64,000 nucleotides of DNA from Cellulomonas cellasea (GTDB lineage Bacteria; Actinomycetota; Actinomycetes; Actinomycetales; Cellulomonadaceae): the NCBI RefSeq assembly GCF_030372105.1, contig NZ_JAUDBQ010000013.1, forward strand, positions 62,001-126,000. Direction: 5' to 3'. How positions within the stretch are numbered: position 1 is the stretch's first letter; each line of letters starts with the position of its first letter. The notes beneath the pieces were generated by a model. That model searched no databases, was not told where the DNA came from, and saw nothing but the letters and a program-made list of their open reading frames with translations. The position numbers and the translations under genes were made by a program. Positions 61,612-64,000 of this stretch are shown here, piece by piece.

Positions 61612-62331
61612 TCAGGCGGCGTCGTCCTCGAGCGTCAGGTTCCGGACCCGGTTCTGGTCGACCAGGATGCCGGGGCCGTTCGTCGTCGAGAACGTCGCCT
61701 TGGTGATGTAGCGACCCTTCGAGGACGCGGGCTTCAGACGCAGGACCTCGTCCAGCGCGGCCGCGTAGTTCTCCACGAGCTGCGTGTCGGAGAACGACGT
61801 CTTGCCGATGATGAAGTGCAGGTTCGCGTGCTTGTCGACGCGGAACTCGATCTTCCCGCCCTTGATGTCCGTGACTGCCTTCGCGACGTCCATGGTCACC
61901 GTGCCGGTCTTCGGGTTCGGCATGAGCCCGCGCGGGCCCAGCACCTTTCCGAGGCGGCCGACCTTGCCCATGAGGTCGGGCGTGGCGACAGCGGAGTCGA
62001 AGTCCGTGTAGCCCGCGGCGACCTTCTCGATGAGCTCGTCGCCACCGACGATGTCGGCGCCCGCGGCCCGAGCCTGCTCGGCGCGCTCACCCGTGGCGAA
62101 GACCAGGACCCGAGCGGTCTTGCCGGTGCCGTGCGGCAGGTTCACGGTGCCACGGACCATCTGGTCCGCCTTGCGGGGGTCGACGCCGAGGCGGAAGGCC
62201 ACCTCGACCGTCGCGTCGTACTTCGTCGTCGACGTGGCCTGCGCGAGGCGCACGGCCTCGAGCGGCGAGTAGACCTTGTTCGGCTCGATCTTCTCGAGCG
62301 CGGCGTTGTACGCCTTGCTGTGCTTAGCCAT
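61612..62331 (-). CDS. rplA: 50S ribosomal protein L1
   Basis: A 239-residue L1 of the mobile stalk near the E site, and a repressor of rplK-rplA in E. coli. [62 protein letters not shown] and [23 protein letters not shown] are diagnostic. It lies 80 nt after rplK. Confidence 0.98.
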   Translation of the reverse strand: MAKHSKAYNAALEKIEPNKVYSPLEAVRLAQATSTTKYDATVEVAFRLGVDPRKADQMVRGTVNLPHGTGKTARVLVFATGERAEQARAAGADIVGGDELIEKVAAGYTDFDSAVATPDLMGKVGRLGKVLGPRGLMPNPKTGTVTMDVAKAVTDIKGGKIEFRVDKHANLHFIIGKTSFSDTQLVENYAAALDEVLRLKPASSKGRYITKATFSTTNGPGILVDQNRVRNLTLEDDAA

Positions 62332-62411
62332 CTGCTTGGTTCTCCTTGGTCAGCAGTCGTGGTCGTCGGGCCGCACAGGGCCCTGCCACTGCACTTCTCG
62401 GGTGGTGCTGG

Positions 62412-62843
62412 TCAGGCCTGGACGCTGATGCCCATCGACCGGGCGGTGCCGGCGATGATCTTCTCGGCGGCGGCCAGGTCGTTCGCGTTGAGGTCGACCA
62501 GCTTGGTGCTGGCGATCTCGCGCACCTGGTCGGCCGAGAGCGAGGCGACCTTCACCGTGTGCGGGGTCGGCGACCCCTTGGCGACGCCAGCGGCCTTCTT
62601 GATGAGCTCGGCGGCCGGCGGGGTCTTCGTGATGAACGTGAAGGAGCGGTCTTCGTAGACCGTGATCTCCACGGGCACGACGTCCCCACGCTGCGACTCG
62701 GTCGCGGCGTTGTACGCCTTGCAGAACTCCATGATGTTGACGCCGTGCTGACCCAGCGCGGGTCCGATCGGCGGCGCCGGCGTGGCAGCCCCAGCCTTGA
62801 TCTGGAGCTTGATCAGGCCGGTGACCTTCTTCTTGGGAGGCAT
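62412..62843 (-). CDS. rplK: 50S ribosomal protein L11
   Basis: A 143-residue L11 of the GTPase-associated centre, needed for the RelA stringent response and the thiostrepton target. [48 protein letters not shown] and [10 protein letters not shown] are diagnostic; the proline pair in [11 protein letters not shown] is intact. It follows nusG by 78 nt. Confidence 0.98.
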   Translation of the reverse strand: MPPKKKVTGLIKLQIKAGAATPAPPIGPALGQHGVNIMEFCKAYNAATESQRGDVVPVEITVYEDRSFTFITKTPPAAELIKKAAGVAKGSPTPHTVKVASLSADQVREIASTKLVDLNANDLAAAEKIIAGTARSMGISVQA

Positions 62844-62921
62844 GTCGGGTCCTTCTTCGTGAACTTCAGGTGACTTGCGCGGCCGACGGCGCCGCGCGAC
62901 GCCGTCGGTGGGGTGTCAGCC

Positions 62922-63740
62922 TCAGATCTTGGCGACCTGGCTGAACGACAGCTCGACCGGGGTCTCCCGGCCGAAGATCGAGACGAGCACCTTGAGCTTC
63001 TGGCTCTCGGGGTTGATCTCGGAGATGGTGGCGGGCAGCGTGTCGAACGGGCCGTCCGTGACGGTGACCGACTCGCCGACCGTGAAGTCGACCTTGATCT
63101 CGGCGGCGGCGCGCCCAGCGGCCCCGCCCGCGGCCGGCTTCGCCGGCTCCAGCGTGGGCGCGAGCATCGAGAAGACCTCGTCGAGCGTCAGCGGCACGGG
63201 CTGGTGGGTGTGGCCCACGAAGCCCGTCACACCGGGCGTGTGGCGCACGGCGCCCCACGACTCGTCGGTGAGGTCCATGCGCACCAGGACGTACCCGGGG
63301 ATCCGCACGCGGCGCACGACCTTGCGCTGCGCGTTCTTGATCTCCGTGACCTCCTCCATGGGCACCTCGACCTGGTGGATGTACTCCTCCATGTTGAGGC
63401 TCTGGGTCCGGTTCTCCAGGTTCGCCTTCACCCGGTTCTCGTAGCCCGCGTAGGAGTGGATGACGTACCAGTCACCCGGCTGCGAGCGGAGCTGGGCCTT
63501 GAACGCCGCGATCGGGTCCTCCTCGACGTCGGCCTCGGCCTCAGCCTCGCCCTCCGTCGACTCGTCCTCGGCCGGCTCGTCCGCCGTCTCGTCCGTCACG
63601 CTCTCGTCAGCGGCCTCGACGGTCTCGTCGGCGTCGGCAGAACCTGCGGCGGGCGCCTCGACCGCCTCGACCGACGCCAGGGCGTCCTCGAGCTCCGTCT
63701 CGGCAGTGCCCTGCTCGGGTTCCTGCGACTCGTACGACAC
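62922..63740 (-). CDS. nusG: Transcription termination/antitermination protein NusG
   Basis: A 272-residue NusG. The NGN domain begins near residue 88 ([71 protein letters not shown]) and the KOW domain lies at the end ([53 protein letters not shown]). The first 85 residues are an acidic, low-complexity extension ([21 protein letters not shown]), far longer than in E. coli and typical of actinobacteria. Start is GTG at 63740. It follows secE by 75 nt. Confidence 0.97.
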   Translation of the reverse strand: MSYESQEPEQGTAETELEDALASVEAVEAPAAGSADADETVEAADESVTDETADEPAEDESTEGEAEAEADVEEDPIAAFKAQLRSQPGDWYVIHSYAGYENRVKANLENRTQSLNMEEYIHQVEVPMEEVTEIKNAQRKVVRRVRIPGYVLVRMDLTDESWGAVRHTPGVTGFVGHTHQPVPLTLDEVFSMLAPTLEPAKPAAGGAAGRAAAEIKVDFTVGESVTVTDGPFDTLPATISEINPESQKLKVLVSIFGRETPVELSFSQVAKI

Positions 63741-63815
63741 GTGCGAACCTGCTTTCTCAACGACTGTCCTGCAGAACGGGTGGACGGGGGCCGCCCGACC
63801 TGGGGTGGTGCTGCG

Positions 63816-64000
63816 TCAGCCTCCGAAGACCCAGAAGCTGAGCTTCCCGACGCCGAGGTCCACCACGGTGACGAACGCCATCACGATCACGACGAACACC
63901 AGCACGACGCCGGTGTAGGTGATGAGCTCCGAGCGCGTGGGGCGGACGACCTTCTTGAGCTCGCCGACCACCTGGCGGATGAAGAGCGCGATGCGCGCGA
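63816..64000 (-). CDS. secE: Preprotein translocase subunit SecE, C-terminal part (cut by window edge)
   Basis: The last 61 residues of SecE; the N-terminus lies beyond the right edge. IALFIRQVVGELKKVVRPTRSELITYTGVVLVFVVIVMAFVTVVDLGVGKLSFWVFGG contains the conserved cytosolic amphipathic helix (QVVGELKKVVRPTRSE) and the single essential membrane segment. It is followed by nusG as in nearly all bacteria, and its partner SecY is encoded at 35,855. Confidence 0.93.
   Translation of the reverse strand, partial: ARIALFIRQVVGELKKVVRPTRSELITYTGVVLVFVVIVMAFVTVVDLGVGKLSFWVFGG

Overview
This window is a GC-rich (roughly 70% or more) chromosomal segment from an actinobacterium. Gene order, WhiB and LysR/LysE content, LAATG-type sorting and ribosomal-protein extensions suggest a member of the Micrococcales close to Cellulomonas (Cellulomonadaceae). 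The genus is inferred from general resemblance; no database was searched. No rRNA, tRNA, CRISPR array, insertion sequence or prophage is visible.

Left part (1-21,400). A truncated MerR-type regulator is divergent from a WhiB3/WhiD-type iron-sulphur regulator. A CIRCE-controlled groES follows, with no groEL next to it. A cell-envelope and housekeeping cluster then runs mostly on the minus strand: glmM-def, coaA/glmS, acpS, bifunctional nnr, alr-tsaE-tsaB-rimI and tsaD. Accessory genes are scattered between these: a THUMP-like methyltransferase overlapping a GCS2-type carboxylate-amine ligase, a RutE-like nitroreductase under a perfect 10+10 bp palindrome, a rhodanese, an F420-type LLM oxidoreductase, a lipoprotein, a YbaK-type deacylase and two tandem DedA membrane proteins.

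Middle part (21,400-29,100). This holds rplM-rpsI with a strong promoter and long structured leader, a divergent ArgP/LysG-LysE export pair, an ABC-F ATPase, a DUF5709 protein, truA, a polyphosphate-glucokinase-like ROK protein and an alpha/beta hydrolase. The last two lie between truA and rplQ, which are usually adjacent.

Right part (29,100-64,000). This is almost the whole actinobacterial transcription/translation supercluster, transcribed on the minus strand from secE (cut at the right edge): nusG, rplK-rplA, rplJ-rplL, rpoB-rpoC, rpsL-rpsG-fusA-tuf, the S10 operon (rpsJ to rpsQ), the spc operon (rplN to rplO), secY-adk-map, then infA-rpmJ-rpsM-rpsK-rpoA-rplQ. A sortase-anchored surface protein (LAATG signal) sits between map and infA. 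rpsD is missing from the alpha operon and a 15-bp hairpin occupies its usual place.

Regulation is unusually readable. Good -35/-10 pairs precede merR, whiB, groES, rplM, the str operon, rpoB and rplJ. Strong hairpin terminators bound most units. At least eight genes have a -10-like hexamer 6-7 nt before the start codon, the arrangement expected of leaderless mRNAs. I see no wholly new multi-gene system. The observations most worth checking are a 25-nt element (24/25 identical) shared by the S10 and str operon leaders and able to form alternative hairpins, several palindromes at promoters, and the surface-protein locus.
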